Positions 62,521-64,000 of a stretch of DNA of 64,000 nucleotides are shown piece by piece. The translations under genes were made by a program, and so were the position numbers. The stretch lies in NCBI RefSeq assembly GCF_002104765.1, contig NZ_NCXM01000024.1:1-64000 (forward strand), given 5' to 3'. This stretch comes from Mycolicibacterium vulneris (GTDB taxonomy: Bacteria; Actinomycetota; Actinomycetes; Mycobacteriales; Mycobacteriaceae). Under the pieces are notes generated by a model, which saw only the letters and a program-made list of their open reading frames with translations, was not told where the DNA came from and made no database searches. Numbering within the stretch: the first letter of the stretch is position 1; every line of letters starts with the position of its first letter.

Positions 62521-63942
62521 ATGACTATCACGGCCCCCGAGACGGTTGGCGAGTCGCTCGACCCTCGCGACCCGCTGTTGCGCTTGAGCACCTTCTTCGA
62601 CGATGACACCGTCGAGCTGCTGCACGAGCGCGATCGTTCCGGCGTCCTTGCCGCCGCGGGGACCGTAAACGGAGTGCGCACCATCGCGTTCTGCACCGAC
62701 GGCACCGTCATGGGCGGCGCGATGGGCATCGAGGGTTGCACGCACATCGTCAACGCCTACGACACCGCCATCGAGGAACAGAGCCCGATCGTGGGCATCT
62801 GGCACTCCGGCGGTGCGCGGCTGGCCGAGGGTGTGAAGGCACTCCACGCGGTAGGCCTGGTCTTCGAGGCGATGATCCGGGCGTCCGGCTACATCCCGCA
62901 GATCTCGGTGGTCGTCGGCTTCGCGGCCGGCGGCGCCGCCTACGGGCCGGCCCTGACCGACGTGATCGTGATGGCTCCGGACAGCCGGGTGTTCGTCACC
63001 GGGCCCGACGTGGTGCGCAGCGTCACCGGCGAGGACGTGGACATGTGCTCGCTCGGTGGCCCGGAGACCCACCACAAGAAGTCCGGGGTGTGCCACATCG
63101 TCGCCGACGACGAGCTCGACGCGTACGAGCGTGGTCGGCGGTTGGTCGGGTTGTTCTGCCAGCAGGGGCATTTCGACCGCAACAAGGCCGAGGCCGGTGA
63201 CACCGACATCCATGCGCTGCTGCCCGAGTCGGCGCGGCGGGCCTACGACGTGCGCCCGATCGTGACCGCGATCCTCGACGCCGAGACACCGTTCGACGAA
63301 TTCCAGGCCAACTGGGCACCGTCGATGGTGATCGGCCTGGGCCGGCTGTCCGGCCGCACAGTCGGCGTGCTGGCTAACAACCCGCTGCGTCTGGGCGGTT
63401 GCCTGAACTCCGAAAGCGCCGAGAAGGCAGCACGTTTCGTGCGGCTGTGTGACGCCTTCGGCATTCCGCTGGTGGTGATCGTCGACGTGCCCGGCTATCT
63501 GCCCGGTGTCGACCAGGAGTGGGGCGGCGTGGTGCGCCGCGGCGCCAAGCTGCTGCACGCGTTCGGCGAGTGCACGGTTCCGCGCGTCACGCTGGTCACC
63601 CGAAAGACCTACGGCGGGGCCTACATTGCGATGAACTCGCGGTCGCTCAACGCGACCAAGGTGTACGCGTGGCCGGACGCCGAGGTTGCGGTGATGGGCG
63701 CCAAGGCCGCCGTCGGCATTCTGCACAAGAAGAAGCTGGCCGCCGCGGCGGATCACGAGCGCGAAGCGCTGCATGACCAGCTGGCCGCCGAGCACGAGCG
63801 GATCGCGGGCGGTGTGGACAGCGCCATCGAGATCGGCGTGGTCGACGAGAAGATCGACCCGTCGCACACGCGCAGCAAGCTCACCGAGGCGCTGGCCCAG
63901 GCGCCCGCGCGTCGCGGCCGGCACAAGAACATCCCGCTGTAA
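62521..63942 (+). CDS. accD6: Acyl-CoA carboxylase beta subunit AccD6
   Basis: A 473-residue carboxyltransferase that makes malonyl-CoA (with AccA3), the FAS-II substrate. Both oxyanion regions are visible: SGGARLAEGVKALHA with VVVGFAAGGAAYGPALTD, and later VDVPGYLPGVDQEWGGVVRR with TRKTYGGAYIAM. The length matches Rv2247. It is the last gene of the FAS-II operon; only 58 bases remain, where no gene end can be identified. Confidence 0.97.
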   Translation: MTITAPETVGESLDPRDPLLRLSTFFDDDTVELLHERDRSGVLAAAGTVNGVRTIAFCTDGTVMGGAMGIEGCTHIVNAYDTAIEEQSPIVGIWHSGGARLAEGVKALHAVGLVFEAMIRASGYIPQISVVVGFAAGGAAYGPALTDVIVMAPDSRVFVTGPDVVRSVTGEDVDMCSLGGPETHHKKSGVCHIVADDELDAYERGRRLVGLFCQQGHFDRNKAEAGDTDIHALLPESARRAYDVRPIVTAILDAETPFDEFQANWAPSMVIGLGRLSGRTVGVLANNPLRLGGCLNSESAEKAARFVRLCDAFGIPLVVIVDVPGYLPGVDQEWGGVVRRGAKLLHAFGECTVPRVTLVTRKTYGGAYIAMNSRSLNATKVYAWPDAEVAVMGAKAAVGILHKKKLAAAADHEREALHDQLAAEHERIAGGVDSAIEIGVVDEKIDPSHTRSKLTEALAQAPARRGRHKNIPL

Positions 63943-64000
63943 TTTTTTGGCGCCCCAGCGCGCTTATGCTCGCGGCGCCAGCGGGCCCAGGATCGCCGAA

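Noticed and set aside
63943..64000. GGCGCC-bounded hairpin after accD6 as a terminator
   Set aside because: The T run precedes rather than follows the stem on the plus strand, and the sequence ends too soon to judge.

Overview
The window is chromosomal DNA of a mycobacterium, very probably a slow-growing non-tuberculous species of the M. avium complex type. Gene order follows the M. tuberculosis Rv2215-Rv2247 backbone (dlaT, lipB, lipA, glnA1, glnE, glnA2, two Hip1-type hydrolases, panB, CYTH/CHAD, rnpB, RNase H/phosphatase, Nif3-like, cobC, ptkA, ptpA, SURF1, cobD, ahpE, aceE, the mabR-type regulator, fabD-acpM-kasA-kasB-accD6). A MIRU-type interspersed repeat and the high GC content agree with this. 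The assignment rests on recognised protein families and synteny, not on a database search.

Layout. 1-4.7 kb: end of the E2 acyltransferase gene, a sugar-epimerase-like protein, the lipoate pair lipB-lipA, DUF4191 and RDD membrane proteins. 4.8-14 kb: nitrogen assimilation (glnA1 with a GlnR-type operator, glnE, glnA2), interrupted by a Pro/Ala-rich secreted protein, a lipoprotein, and a thioesterase plus F420-type oxidoreductase coupled to glnE. 14.0-22.5 kb: an accessory island that M. tuberculosis lacks between glnA2 and the Rv2223c homologue. It holds a tyrosine recombinase module, phage-type remnants, a 53-bp inverted repeat, an HTH/unknown/PIN cluster, a cupin plus dehydrogenase operon and two exported proteins. 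A 27-bp direct repeat reproduces the 3' end of the Rv2223c homologue and is the best att-site candidate.

22.5-38 kb: two tandem Hip1-like hydrolases, a wax-ester-synthase-like acyltransferase, panB, a Tat-exported GH5-like hydrolase, a haemophore-like protein, CYTH/CHAD, rnpB (minus strand), a 2OG-Fe(II)-type protein, a methyltransferase divergent from an XRE/cupin regulator, a P450-MIRU-ferredoxin unit and a short aconitase missing one expected cluster cysteine. 38-47 kb: a tightly overlapping minus-strand operon (RNase H/phosphatase, zinc ribbon, Nif3-like, cobC), ptkA-ptpA-SURF1, cobD, an MpaB-like protein and a decayed SDR. 47-52.4 kb: a VOC protein, an epoxide hydrolase, a DUF732/Pro-rich exported protein preceded by a dead Ser/Thr-kinase fragment, an HPF-like/Gre-like pair, an HdeD-like protein and tRNA-Val.

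52.4-64 kb: peroxiredoxin ahpE, DUF3052, a lipoprotein, pyruvate dehydrogenase aceE, and the FAS-II mycolate operon with its regulator. Most of the window is ordinary backbone. The best candidates for something undescribed are the 14-22.5 kb island and its putative att repeat, the HTH-unknown-PIN cluster, the leader-peptide-coupled gene at 14.1 kb and the three-gene recombinase module.
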